A DNA stretch of 48,755 bases from Pseudomonadota bacterium (GTDB lineage: Bacteria; Desulfobacterota; Desulfobacteria; Desulfobacterales; Desulfolunaceae). Under the pieces are notes generated by a model. It had not been told where the DNA came from, searched no databases, and worked only from the letters and a program-made list of their open reading frames with translations. Position 1 is the first letter of the stretch. Each line of letters starts with the position of its first letter. The stretch is taken from positions 1 to 48,755 of the forward strand of contig JAHIRD010000087.1 in the NCBI GenBank assembly GCA_018818835.1, written 5' to 3'. Of this stretch, positions 1-8,835 are shown in pieces. A program made the translations under genes and the position numbers.

Positions 1-41
1 AAGGGATAACTCGGTGCGGTAGACTGCTGTCTACATTATAC

Positions 42-539
42 TCAAGCCGGAAGGAACCACTCCTTCCGGCTTTCTTGCACCTGTCTTACATCGGTATTTT
101 TACGTGGGATTCTTCTGGGACTCGTGCGTGGGAATCTACACGGGGTGTTGTACACGCAGATATGCCCCACAGGATGACTCCATTCAAAGCCACGAAAAGC
201 CACAAAAACACCATCCAGCGTGAACAGATCCGCCTGAACCCCCGTATCTTCCCATTCAGATGACCCCACCAGCTCAGCATGGTCTGTCACAGCATAAAAA
301 TCATACCCTGCCACGTCACGTGCAAAAGCAAAGGCTTCGGCAGGTGTTCCTTGTCCATCGGAATAGGCTGTATGGCTATGAAGATTTCCAAAAAAAAATT
401 TCTTCCCATCCATGATATCGTCAAGGCCCGAACCGTCGTCATAGGGGACATCCTGGTGATCATTAAACACCGAACCCTCCTGATCACAGGCAAAACATCC
501 AAGCGAGATGATGATCATCATCATCCAGAACTGTTTCAT
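42..539 (-). pseudogene. Truncated PHP-domain lipoprotein (CehA/McbA-like metallohydrolase fragment)
   Basis: The start is well supported: a GGAGGAG ribosome site lies just before ATG at 539. The N terminus is a lipoprotein signal with candidate lipobox Cys15 (SLGC). The PHP metal-binding signature is clear: LHSHTAYSDG with His54 and His56, then VTDHAE with Asp86-His87. PHP proteins hydrolyse phosphoesters with bound divalent metals. The recognisable fold stops after the FEWSHPVGHICVYNT segment near residue 132. The last ~33 residues are arginine/proline-rich and do not look like the family, and known members are several times longer. The frame ends inside a hairpin (44-72). The simplest reading is a 3'-deleted or frameshifted remnant, though a short secreted protein cannot be excluded. 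Confidence 0.6.
44..72. terminator. Perfect 12-bp hairpin, probable terminator
   Basis: Arms AAGCCGGAAGGA (44-55) and TCCTTCCGGCTT (61-72) are perfect inverted repeats around loop ACCAC. On the + strand a short T-run follows, so it may end a gene lying left of the window. The PHP fragment on the - strand reads into it, and its stop codon (42-44) touches the arm. Confidence 0.6.
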
Positions 540-1012
540 ATCTCCTCCATAAACAGTAAAAAAAGACCGTTGTTCTTATTTGAAGAGCATAGCAGAAGGA
601 ACATTATTTGAAAAGTGTATTTGCATGAGTGACCTGCCCCGGATTTTTTTGAAATATTTGCATGAGTGACCTGCCCCGGATTTTTTTGAAAAACGTGTAA
701 CGAATGGAGAAACATTTTAGGAGATGATGTTCAGGTCGCGTTTTGCAATGAATGATATAATATTTCTATTGTGTTTTACGCCCTTAATATGTATATATAA
801 TACATTGTTTATCTTATAATTTGTGTCCTTTATCCAAAAACATATAAATCACCACAAAAAAACATAATCAGGGCTTATATTCCATCCACAGGTCATGCAC
901 TTTTGGCTTTCTTAGGACAATCATAGAATATTTCTTGTTTTCAGGCGTCATTGCGGCGATGGTTCGCAGGTATTTCAATATAATCTTAGGGTGTTTTTTC
1001 AAGGAGGATAGT
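540..1012. other. Intergenic region between PHP fragment and porin
   Basis: It contains the tandem 36-bp repeat at 619-691 and then a very AT-rich stretch (about 735-870), which is the likely promoter region for the porin gene. No convincing ORF or RNA gene is visible. Confidence 0.5.
619..691. repeat. Two tandem copies of a 36-bp unit
   Basis: Units at 619-654 and 656-691 are identical, each containing TGCATGAGTGACCTGCCCCG followed by GATTTTTTTGAAA, with a 37-bp period (one base between copies). The bases just before and after the pair also resemble the unit's ends. No third copy was noticed in the window. Confidence 0.85.
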
Positions 1013-2212
1013 ATGAGGAATTATTTAATCAAGAGCCTATGGCTAATCTCATTGATGTTGATTTTTATCAGTCCCTTCAATGGTTTTGCGGAACAAAACG
1101 TCCGAATTCACGGGTTTGTGTCCCAAGGATATTTGAAAAGCAGCTCCAACAACTTTCTCGCAGAAACAGACAAAGGGACTTTTCAGTACAATGATATGGG
1201 GCTTAATTTCCAATATTTCACCGGCGACAAGGTATCCATCGGCGCGCAACTGGGTGCCCGCGATCTGGGCGATGTGGGAAATGACAAAGTGGGCGTGAAC
1301 TGGGTCTACGGAGATTATAAATGGCGTGACTGGCTGGGATTCAGAGCCGGAATCATGAAAGCGTCCAGCACACTTTATGGAGAAAACCGTGATGTGGATT
1401 CCTTGCACACCTGGATCATAATGCCTCAATCCCTTTATAATGAACAGCAAAGAGACGCGTCCCAAGGCTTAAAAGGGATTTCCCTCTATGGGAACATAGA
1501 CATGGCCTCAATGGGTATGCTGAAATACGATTTGAGGATGGCGGACCTTCAGGTAGGCCTTGACAGCGGTACAGCGCAGACAATCATAGCCAGCGGAGGA
1601 GTCTCTTCCGTTACGGACATATCCTTCGATACGCTTTATGCGTGGTCTTTGCGATGGAAAGCACCCATAGATGGTCTTCAAGTTGGAGCGGACGGAGCAA
1701 TGACCGGCGGATTGTTTCAAGCAATCAGCCCTAACCCGTATTATGATCCGACCAATCCCTTGTTCGGACCCGAGACCTTAAATATTAGCATAGACACGAA
1801 GGAAGTACTATCGACATCTTATTCTCTCGAATATGTGTACCGGGATCTGATTCTGACCACTGAATGGTCAATATCAGATCAGAAGGTAGCCTATTATGTG
1901 ACCGGTACCCCCCCTGGATCGTACACAAAAACAAAAGCAACCAGCTACTATTTCAGTGCATCCTACAGATTTCTGGACTGGCTCGAAATGGGCACCTACT
2001 ATTCCAAGTCCGTCGCTGACGACGATGAACGCGGCCCGGATAACGAGTTAAAAGATATTTGCCTGACAACCCGCTTTGACATTACCGACAACATGACCTT
2101 CAAACTGGAAGCCCACTCCATGAAAGGAACATACGGAGTATCTGCCGGGGACGACGGCAGTCTTGATGATTCCTGGAATCTGTTCGGAGCCAAAGTATCC
2201 TATAATTTTTAA
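1013..2212 (+). CDS. Outer-membrane beta-barrel porin
   Basis: A 399-residue exported protein. ATG at 1013 is chosen because AAGGAGGA sits directly upstream and the signal peptide (MRNYLIK, hydrophobic core, FAEQ cleavage region) begins there. A longer reading from 935 would put a charged stretch before the signal. The mature part alternates short amphipathic strands (for example IHGFVSQGYLKS, GLNFQYFTGD, SYYFSASYRF) and ends in ...KVSYNF, the terminal aromatic residue used by the Bam insertion machinery. It resembles general or anion-selective porins. The PstS-like gene 94 bp downstream suggests a link to oxyanion or phosphate uptake, but substrate cannot be read from sequence. Confidence 0.8.
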   Translation: MRNYLIKSLWLISLMLIFISPFNGFAEQNVRIHGFVSQGYLKSSSNNFLAETDKGTFQYNDMGLNFQYFTGDKVSIGAQLGARDLGDVGNDKVGVNWVYGDYKWRDWLGFRAGIMKASSTLYGENRDVDSLHTWIIMPQSLYNEQQRDASQGLKGISLYGNIDMASMGMLKYDLRMADLQVGLDSGTAQTIIASGGVSSVTDISFDTLYAWSLRWKAPIDGLQVGADGAMTGGLFQAISPNPYYDPTNPLFGPETLNISIDTKEVLSTSYSLEYVYRDLILTTEWSISDQKVAYYVTGTPPGSYTKTKATSYYFSASYRFLDWLEMGTYYSKSVADDDERGPDNELKDICLTTRFDITDNMTFKLEAHSMKGTYGVSAGDDGSLDDSWNLFGAKVSYNF

Positions 2213-2306
2213 AAAGTGGTAGATATTCTGATTTGCATTCATTCAGAGATCATTTTGAGTGAATCATTGAATTATTCAAAATAGATAAATCGGGAGGTAA
2301 ACGATT

Positions 2307-2738
2307 ATGAATATGAAACATAGTTTCAAAACCATCATTCTATCACTTTTTGTTTTTGGCTTAATCAGCCCTTTATGGGCCATGGCGGAGGATGTTATTG
2401 TTATCGCCAATAAAAGTGTGCCCCAAAGCAGTTTGGACGCTGATATTGTTAAAAAAATTTATGTGGGTGACATCTCCATCTGGCCGGATAATACAACCGT
2501 TGTGGTAACGATCATGGATAAATCGGATTTTCATGAGGATTTTTTAACAAAATATGTTAGCAAGTCAAAATCCCAGTTTAAGGCGACGTGGAAAAATATC
2601 ATGTTTTCAGGAAAAGGCCCCTATCCCAAGCAATTTGATAATGTTGACGACCTCATCAAATTTGTGACCAACACCACAGGAGCCATTGGGTATGTGAACG
2701 CAAGCGCATCTCCGGCGGATGTGATCGTCCTGAAGTGA
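2307..2738 (+). CDS. Small PstS-like periplasmic substrate-binding protein
   Basis: A 143-residue protein with a GGGAGGT ribosome site before ATG 2307 and a signal peptide ending near AMA-ED. The mature part carries the family pattern of short PstS-like phosphate-binding proteins: IVIANKSVP near the N terminus, the IVKKIYVGDISIWPD segment, FKATWKNIMFSGKGPYPK, and a C-terminal TGAIGYVNAS. That last element is typical of PstS relatives, where it contributes to the anion site. It is about half the length of a full PstS and no PstCAB permease is nearby, so it may act as a sensor or accessory protein rather than a transporter subunit. It follows the porin on the same strand and the two probably form an operon. 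Confidence 0.75.
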   Translation: MNMKHSFKTIILSLFVFGLISPLWAMAEDVIVIANKSVPQSSLDADIVKKIYVGDISIWPDNTTVVVTIMDKSDFHEDFLTKYVSKSKSQFKATWKNIMFSGKGPYPKQFDNVDDLIKFVTNTTGAIGYVNASASPADVIVLK

Positions 2739-2896
2739 TATCGTAAGCCATCCCTCGACTTTTTACTAATTCATCAATTTTACAAGATAATGCTACGTGG
2801 TATATAATTCCAAAATACACATTCAGAAATCCCAGGGAATCCATGAAGCACACGACGTACGAAGGAATTGCCTCAGGCAGCCAGAGGCTTTTGGCC

Positions 2897-2934
2897 TTCT
2901 TCGTGTCCTTCAGTGAGCTGTGCGAACGGGTGGT
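2897..2934 (+). repeat. Mosaic intergenic repeat, copy A
   Basis: Reads TTCTTCGTGTCCTTCAGTGA then GCTGTGCGAACGGGTGGT. Closely matching copies lie at 18031-18070 and 46765-46802 in the same orientation and at 9051-9087 in reverse. More diverged reverse copies are at 8780-8820 and 46475-46511. Confidence 0.8.
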
Positions 2935-2954
2935 GAATAAAAAAGAAAACAACG

Positions 2955-2985
2955 TTTCAATCCCAGGCAATGCCTGGGATTGAAA
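2955..2985. repeat. CCCAGGC-core hairpin, copy 1
   Basis: Arms TTTCAATCCCAGGCA (2955-2969) and TGCCTGGGATTGAAA (2971-2985) are perfect complements. A run of A follows on the + strand and TTTC lies before it, so it could terminate transcription on the - strand. It belongs to a small family with 8971-8991, 11398-11432 and 46892-46919. Confidence 0.75.
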
Positions 2986-3336
2986 AAAAGCAGTTTAACC
3001 ATGAAGATGCCGCTCAATCTGACTTGAGATAGGTTGTGCGGCACAACACCCGACTATGAAATCCTCCATATTTTTTAATGCATATCGTATTTTCTTCTTG
3101 ATGCCATATCGTAACACCCCGGATAACCGGCTGGTGTCGACTCCCCATCGTTTTTGCCTTCGATTAAAATAAGCACAGAGAGCTGGTAGAAAAAAAAAGG
3201 TTTTTCATGTATGATCCACGTTGCGGTTTTGCTGGAGTCATGTATTTGTTTCTTGACACACCTGGGGTATCATTTTAATACATTCATTTCACTAAAACGT
3301 AACACAAACGATCTATCATCAATCAAGGAGCAGAAA

Positions 3337-4089
3337 ATGGATAAGCTTAAACGTTTTTCCGGACGGTCCCTGTTGTGGATTGTGTTCATAACAGTGCTGC
3401 TGGTTGCGGCTCTGGATTATGCCTTGTACCAGGGTATCAATCTGATGACGATAAAGGCCGGAGAGGCTGCCGCCATTTCCGAAGGGATCCGGTTCAAGGA
3501 CGGTCTGGCCCAGTACATGTATTTAAACCCATGGTTTGTGAAAGTGTTTGTGCCCGGCACCATGGCCGTGGGGCTTTTGTTTTCCCTGTTTGCCTGGGCA
3601 GCCATGAGGATGGTGTTCAAACAGAGCGTGACAGAGGAAACTGTAGCCCCCTTGAAGAAAGGTCAATCCAAGGATGCGGTCAAACCGGCCCAAATTGAGG
3701 AAAATACCCAAAAGCGTCTTTTCCTGCATTTGATTTCCGTGCTCCAGAAAGAAGGACGCCTCCTTGACTTTTTTAACGAAAAACTGGATCAGTTCGATGA
3801 TGCCCAGATTGGTTCTGCCGTTCGAAAGATCCATGAAGACTGCTCCAAAACCCTGTCCAAATACCTGGCTTTGGAATCGGTGATGCCCCAGAATGAAGGG
3901 GAGATCGTGACCATCAACGCCGGATTTGATCCGGCAGAAGTCAAACTCACGGGCAAGGTGGTGGGCGATCCCCCGTTTAAGGGGCTTTTACGCCACAAGG
4001 GATGGAAAACATCCAAAATTTCAATCCCCACATTGTCTGTCCAGGAAAATCCCGGTGTCATTGCACCGGCAGAAGTGGAAATTGAGTAA
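3337..4089 (+). CDS. DUF2760 family membrane protein of Hsp70 operon
   Basis: A 250-residue protein. ATG 3337 is preferred because AAGGAG precedes it and the two membrane segments then fall near the N terminus. These are about residues 10-30 (LLWIVFITVLLVAALDYALY) and 68-92 (VFVPGTMAVGLLFSLFAWAA). The rest is a soluble region with the family's features: a helical LISVLQKEGRLLDFFNEKLDQF segment, then HEDCSKTLSKYL, and a C-terminal LTGKVVGDPPFKGLLRHKGW. DUF2760 proteins are commonly encoded immediately before Hsp70-like genes, as here (12 bp gap). The function is unknown; a membrane-linked partner of the two Hsp70-like proteins is an inference from context. Confidence 0.85.
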   Translation: MDKLKRFSGRSLLWIVFITVLLVAALDYALYQGINLMTIKAGEAAAISEGIRFKDGLAQYMYLNPWFVKVFVPGTMAVGLLFSLFAWAAMRMVFKQSVTEETVAPLKKGQSKDAVKPAQIEENTQKRLFLHLISVLQKEGRLLDFFNEKLDQFDDAQIGSAVRKIHEDCSKTLSKYLALESVMPQNEGEIVTINAGFDPAEVKLTGKVVGDPPFKGLLRHKGWKTSKISIPTLSVQENPGVIAPAEVEIE

Positions 4090-4101
4090 AAGGAAAAAAC
4101 C

Positions 4102-5925
4102 ATGTCAGACCATAGATATATCATCGGCATTGACCTTGGGACCACCAACAGCGTGGTGGCCTACACGGAGATCCAGCCTGGGAAGGATGATGCCCCCAGG
4201 GAAATCCGTGTGTTTTCCATCCCCCAGATTGTGGATGAGGGCAGTGTGGCAGACAGGGACATTCTGCCGTCCTTTGTTTTTCTTCCCGAAAGTCATGATG
4301 TGGCAAAAGGGGGGCTTGCCCTTCCCTGGGACGTGGAAAACATTCTGGCCGTTGGGGAATTTGCCCGGAACCGGGGGGAAGAGATTCCCATGCGCCTGAT
4401 TTCCTCGGCCAAGTCCTGGCTCTGCCATACCCAGGTTGATCGGAACAAACCCATCCTTCCCTGGAAAGGGGCAGAAGATCTGTCCAAACTGTCTCCGGTT
4501 GAAGCTTCGGCCGCCATACTCAGTCATATCCGGGATGCCTGGAATCATGCCATGGCCCAGGATGATGAACTCAATGCCATGGAATTCCAGGAAATCTATC
4601 TGACGGTTCCGGCGTCCTTTGATGCCGTGGCCAGGGAACTGACGGTCAAGGCAGCAACCTTGGCAGGCCTTGATCATATCACCTTGCTTGAAGAGCCCCA
4701 GGCCGCGTTTTATGCATGGATCAACAACCAGGGGGATCGTTTTCGCAAAGCCGTGAAAAAAGGCGAACTGGTGCTGGTCTGCGATGTGGGGGGCGGCACA
4801 ACCGATTTCAGTCTGATACGGATTTCGGACAAGGACGGGGAACTTTCCCTGGAGCGTCTCTGTGTGGGCAATCATCTGCTTGTTGGCGGGGATAACATGG
4901 ACTTGGCACTGTCCTATACCCTTTCCGGAAAATTTGCGGAAAAAGGAACAACGCTTGATTCCTGGCAGATGCGGGGTCTTTCCCACACCTGCCGAAGGGC
5001 CAAGGAAAAGATTTTATCGAATGAGACGGTAACGGAGGTTCCGGTCACCGTCCTTGGAAGGGGCAGTGGTCTGATTGGCGGAACCCTCAAGGAGTCGTTG
5101 ACAGAAGACGATATGGACCGTGTTATATTGAACGGCTTTTTTCCGGCCTGTGGTCCCATGGACCGTCCCCGGGAAAGAAAACGGGCAGGGCTTCGGGAAC
5201 TGGGCCTGTCCTATGAGGCCGACCCTGCCATCACCCGGCATTTGGCCGCCTTCCTCGCCATGAATCCGGGCTCGGACAAGGGTTTTGAGATCCCCGATGC
5301 CGTGTTGTTCAACGGCGGTATTATGAAGGCCCCACGGGTACGGGAACGCATTCTTGACCTTCTTGGCCAGTGGAGCACACACCTTGGCCAGGATAAGACG
5401 GTGCGGGAAATAAGTTCCATGGATTTTGATTTGTCCGTGGCCAGGGGGGCTGCCTATTACGGCCTTGCCCGGCAGGGAAAAGGCATTCGGATACGTGCCG
5501 GGCTTGAGCGGGCCTACTATGTGGCCATAGAATCATCCATGCCGGCCATTCCGGGCATGGACGCTCCGTTAAAGGCCCTGTGTGTGGCTGGGCAAGGCAT
5601 GGAAGAGGGCACCGAAACCATGATTACCAGCGAAGAATTTGTGCTGGTGATTGGTGAGCCCGTGGTGTTTGATATTCTGGGCGCAACCCGGCGAAAAGAC
5701 GATCAGCCAGGAACCCTTGTGGATGAATGGGAGCCGGGTGAAATCGAGGATATTGCCCGGATCGAAACCACCCTGGATGGTGATTACGGAAAAACCGTGC
5801 CGGTGAATTTTGAAATTCGGGTCACAGAAATCGGAACACTGGAATTCTGGTGTGTGTCACGGGAATCCGGTGAAAAATGGAAATTGGAATTCAATGTCCG
5901 GGAAAATGACGATGACAGCCTCTGA
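4102..5925 (+). CDS. Hsp70-like ATPase (non-DnaK type), first of a pair
   Basis: A 607-residue protein starting MSDHRYIIGIDLGTTNS, with GGAAAAAACC just upstream. The Hsp70/actin nucleotide-binding fold is clear: phosphate-1 loop GIDLGTTNS (residues 9-17), LTVPASFDAVARELTVKAA, LLEEPQAAFYAW, phosphate-2 loop CDVGGGTTDFSLI (near 227-239) and an adenosine motif FNGGIMKAPRVRERI. The C-terminal ~100 residues form a short beta-rich segment, but the long EEVD-type lid of DnaK is absent. It belongs to the DUF2760-linked Hsp70 family. Its 3' end overlaps the start of the next Hsp70 gene, indicating translational coupling. Client proteins are unknown. Confidence 0.9.
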   Translation: MSDHRYIIGIDLGTTNSVVAYTEIQPGKDDAPREIRVFSIPQIVDEGSVADRDILPSFVFLPESHDVAKGGLALPWDVENILAVGEFARNRGEEIPMRLISSAKSWLCHTQVDRNKPILPWKGAEDLSKLSPVEASAAILSHIRDAWNHAMAQDDELNAMEFQEIYLTVPASFDAVARELTVKAATLAGLDHITLLEEPQAAFYAWINNQGDRFRKAVKKGELVLVCDVGGGTTDFSLIRISDKDGELSLERLCVGNHLLVGGDNMDLALSYTLSGKFAEKGTTLDSWQMRGLSHTCRRAKEKILSNETVTEVPVTVLGRGSGLIGGTLKESLTEDDMDRVILNGFFPACGPMDRPRERKRAGLRELGLSYEADPAITRHLAAFLAMNPGSDKGFEIPDAVLFNGGIMKAPRVRERILDLLGQWSTHLGQDKTVREISSMDFDLSVARGAAYYGLARQGKGIRIRAGLERAYYVAIESSMPAIPGMDAPLKALCVAGQGMEEGTETMITSEEFVLVIGEPVVFDILGATRRKDDQPGTLVDEWEPGEIEDIARIETTLDGDYGKTVPVNFEIRVTEIGTLEFWCVSRESGEKWKLEFNVRENDDDSL

Positions 5926-8704
5926 TTCAATGGCTTATATTGTGGGGATCGATCTGGGTACCACCAATTCTGCGGTGTCCTATCTGGACCTGTCTGAGGC
6001 CGATGAAAAGAAACGGAAGGCCATCACGATTTTCAAGGTTCCCCAGCTCATTGGTCCTGGTGAGATCGGCCGGGAGAATGTCTTGCCCTCGTTTCTTTAT
6101 ATCCCTGGACCCTACGATATTTCCCGGGAAGCCATTCTCCAACCCTATCCCACGGCAGACAACCATTTTGCCGGCTTATTTGCACGGGATCATGGGGCCA
6201 AGGTCCCTGCCCGTTTGATTTCGTCGGCCAAAAGCTGGCTCTGCCATCACAAGGCCGATCGCAAGGCAAAAATTCTGCCCTGGGGATCGGGCAACGAGGT
6301 GGGCAAACTGTCTCCCGTTGACGCCTCGGCCCATTATCTGGCCCATATCCGGAGATGTTGGAATAAGGATATGGGAGACGATGAGTCCCTGTGGCTGGAA
6401 AATCAGTTTGTGGTGATCACGGTTCCGGCCTCCTTTGACGAGGCGGCCCGGGAACTGACCGTTGAAGCTGCAAAGCTGGCAGGTCTTAAAACCATCACCC
6501 TTCTGGAAGAACCCCTGGCGGCATTTTACAGCTGGCTGTCACGCCATGAAAACGACTGGGATAACTATGTCAAGCCCGGTGAGCTGATTCTGATTTGTGA
6601 TATCGGCGGTGGCACCACGGATTTCAGTTTGATCACCGTGAGGGAAAGCGAAGGAAGTCCCCGATTTGAACGGATCGCCGTGGGGGATCACCTGATTCTG
6701 GGGGGGGATAATATTGATCTGGCCCTGGCCCGGCGCGTGGAAATGGGCTTTGGGAAAAACCGGCCTGCCCTTTCCGGTGACCGTTGGAAAAATCTTTGCC
6801 ATCAGTGCAGGCAAGCCAAAGAAGCCCTTCTCAGCGGCAAAAGTCAAAAAGAAAAAATCATTCTCATGGGGCAGGGCAGCAGCCTGATCGGCGGCACGGT
6901 TTCAGGCGATCTGACGAAGCCCATGATCGAAGATATTCTGCTGGAGGGCTTTTTCCCCTTGGTCGGCCCGGATGAGAAAGCCGTCCGGGCAAGTCGCAAA
7001 GGTATCAGCGAATTCGGACTCCCCTATGAGCAGGAACCGGCCATGACACGGCATTTATGCGGGTTTCTTGATAAGCATAAAGCCCATATTGAAACAAGCC
7101 TTGGCATCAGTCACCAGCCCAGGCATATTCTGTTCAACGGCGGATCTTTGAAGCCCCGGATCATCACTGAGCGTATCCGGGAGGTGGTCAGGCATTGGTT
7201 TGGTGAACAGGATCAGGCCCTACCGACTGTTCTTGAAAATCCGGATCCGGATCTGGCCGTGGCCATGGGGGCCTCCTATTACGGCATGGCCAAGCTTGGA
7301 AAAGGGGTGCGTGTGGGTAGCGGAAGCCCCAGATCCTATTATCTGGGCATGGCCAGCCAGACGGACTGCCATGCTGACCAGGCTGTCTGCCTGGTTGAGA
7401 GGGGGCTTGATGAAGGGTCGGTGGTGGAATTGACAGACCGGAACATGACGGTTCTGGCCAATCGCCGGGTGAGTTTTGATATGTACAGCTCCAGTTACAG
7501 GTCCGCAGATAAAGCCGGGGACCTGGTTCGCCTGGATGACAGCCTGACCCCGCTTCCTCCGGTCCAGACAGTGATCAAGTATGGAAAAAAGAGTGGGGAA
7601 ACCCATTTGCCTGTTCATATTCAGGCCGAATACACCGAAGTGGGAACCCTGGATATCTGGTGCCGTTCCCTTGAGAGCACCCATCGGTGGAAATTGAGTT
7701 TTCAATTGCGTGCCCAGGAAGACCTTGCCTCGGTTTCCGACACCCAGGTTTTTGACCAGGACCTCATTGATCAGGCTGTTCAGGTCATGACAGAGGCTTT
7801 CAACACACAGGACAGGTCCAAACGTGAGATCAGCGATGCCTTATCCCACATGGTAAAGCAGATCAGCAGCCTTTCAGGCTGCACCAAAAATACCTGGCCC
7901 CTGTCTTTGCTCAGGAGCCTGACCGACACCTTGTTGGATCTCATGGAAGTAAGGGCTTATAATCCTGAGGTGGAAAGCCGATGGCTCAATCTTACAGGGT
8001 TTTGTCTGCGTCCGGGCTTGGGTCACGGATTTGACCCGGAACGGATCAAACGGCTATGGGCCATCTATAAAAAAGGTCCTGTCTTTGCCAACAACACCCA
8101 GGTCAATAAAGAATGGTGGATCATGTGGCGGCGTGTGGCCGCAGGGCTCACCCCCGGCCAGCAACGTCAGTTTTTCCAGGACCAGGTCCTGATTCTTGAT
8201 CCTAAAAATACCCGATCCACGACCAAACATACTGCCCAGGAAAAACTGGAGATCTGGATGGCCATGGCCAATATGGAACGCCTTTCCGTGAACGATAAAA
8301 TCCGGCTGGGTCGTAAACTCTTAAGTGAAATTCATCCCCAAAAATCCTTGCCCCAGCATTTTTGGTCCCTGTCCCGCTTCGGTCTTCGGGATCCCCTTTA
8401 CGGATCCGTTGAGAGGGTGGTTCCTCCGGCTGAAGTCGCAACCTGGATAGAGGGCCTTTTGTCCCATGACTATAAGGACCCCACCCATGTTGCCGGGGCC
8501 TTGGTTAGAATGGCCAGGAAAACAGGAGATCTGATGCGTGATGTGGACCCGCCTACGACCGCAATGATTTTGGAATTTATGAACCGACACACGATTCCAG
8601 TGAAAAACACCGGACCCTTGACGTCGGTCATTGCCCGGAGCCACAGCGAGGAGAATGCCGCCTTTGGTGATGCCTTGCCCGCCGGTATCGTGCTTCATGG
8701 TTAA
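5912..8704 (+). CDS. Hsp70-like ATPase with C-terminal DUF3731-type extension
   Basis: This is a paralog of the preceding gene with the same landmarks: GIDLGTTNSAVSYLDL, ITVPASFDEAARELTVEAAKLAGL, LLEEPLAAFYSWL, CDIGGGTTDFSLI and FNGGSLKPRIITERI. About 300 extra residues follow (from near LIDQAVQVMTEAFNTQDRSK), rich in Trp/Arg helices such as TKNTWPLSLLRSLTDTLLDL and NKEWWIMWRRVAAG. This matches the DUF3731 domain found on such proteins. ATG 5912 (GGGA upstream) and ATG 5930 (aligning best with the paralog) are both possible starts. Either overlaps or abuts the first gene's stop at 5923-5925. With DUF2760 and the first Hsp70 it forms one operon and probably one chaperone unit. Confidence 0.88.
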   Translation: MTASDSMAYIVGIDLGTTNSAVSYLDLSEADEKKRKAITIFKVPQLIGPGEIGRENVLPSFLYIPGPYDISREAILQPYPTADNHFAGLFARDHGAKVPARLISSAKSWLCHHKADRKAKILPWGSGNEVGKLSPVDASAHYLAHIRRCWNKDMGDDESLWLENQFVVITVPASFDEAARELTVEAAKLAGLKTITLLEEPLAAFYSWLSRHENDWDNYVKPGELILICDIGGGTTDFSLITVRESEGSPRFERIAVGDHLILGGDNIDLALARRVEMGFGKNRPALSGDRWKNLCHQCRQAKEALLSGKSQKEKIILMGQGSSLIGGTVSGDLTKPMIEDILLEGFFPLVGPDEKAVRASRKGISEFGLPYEQEPAMTRHLCGFLDKHKAHIETSLGISHQPRHILFNGGSLKPRIITERIREVVRHWFGEQDQALPTVLENPDPDLAVAMGASYYGMAKLGKGVRVGSGSPRSYYLGMASQTDCHADQAVCLVERGLDEGSVVELTDRNMTVLANRRVSFDMYSSSYRSADKAGDLVRLDDSLTPLPPVQTVIKYGKKSGETHLPVHIQAEYTEVGTLDIWCRSLESTHRWKLSFQLRAQEDLASVSDTQVFDQDLIDQAVQVMTEAFNTQDRSKREISDALSHMVKQISSLSGCTKNTWPLSLLRSLTDTLLDLMEVRAYNPEVESRWLNLTGFCLRPGLGHGFDPERIKRLWAIYKKGPVFANNTQVNKEWWIMWRRVAAGLTPGQQRQFFQDQVLILDPKNTRSTTKHTAQEKLEIWMAMANMERLSVNDKIRLGRKLLSEIHPQKSLPQHFWSLSRFGLRDPLYGSVERVVPPAEVATWIEGLLSHDYKDPTHVAGALVRMARKTGDLMRDVDPPTTAMILEFMNRHTIPVKNTGPLTSVIARSHSEENAAFGDALPAGIVLHG

Positions 8705-8779
8705 ACGACGAAGATCATAAAGAGCACAGATGACGTGTCAATGGGAAGATGGCTTTGGGCGGAACATCGTTTTTTTATC

Positions 8780-8820
8780 AACCACCCACTCCCGTTGGTC
8801 GCTTGCGAACACGAAGAACA
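8780..8820 (-). repeat. Mosaic intergenic repeat, diverged copy
   Basis: ACCACCCACTCCCGTTGGTC followed by GCTTGCGAACACGAAGAAC is a diverged reverse-orientation relative of the mosaic element. The closest layout is at 46475-46511 (ACCACCCGCTCCCTGAGGTC). Confidence 0.55.
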
Positions 8821-8835
8821 AGTGCGGCAGACAGT

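Larger units (their letters stand above)
2739..3336. other. Repeat-containing spacer between PstS-like gene and chaperone operon
   Basis: It holds one copy of the mosaic repeat (2897-2934) and a CCCAGGC-core hairpin (2955-2985) followed by the AGTTTAACCATGAAG tail seen near other copies. An ORF can be read on the - strand across it, but it only translates repeat sequence. The last ~150 bases are the probable leader of the DUF2760 gene. Confidence 0.6.

Noticed and set aside
619-691. Possible mini CRISPR array
   Set aside because: Only two units with a single base between them, so there is no spacer; no cas genes in the window.
2656-2970. A 104-codon - strand frame
   Set aside because: It runs across the mosaic repeat and the 3' end of the PstS-like gene; it only translates repeat text.
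4105-4986. A 293-codon open frame on the - strand
   Set aside because: It is antisense to the first Hsp70 gene, with no ribosome site and low-complexity His/Gly/Pro composition; a shadow of biased codon use.
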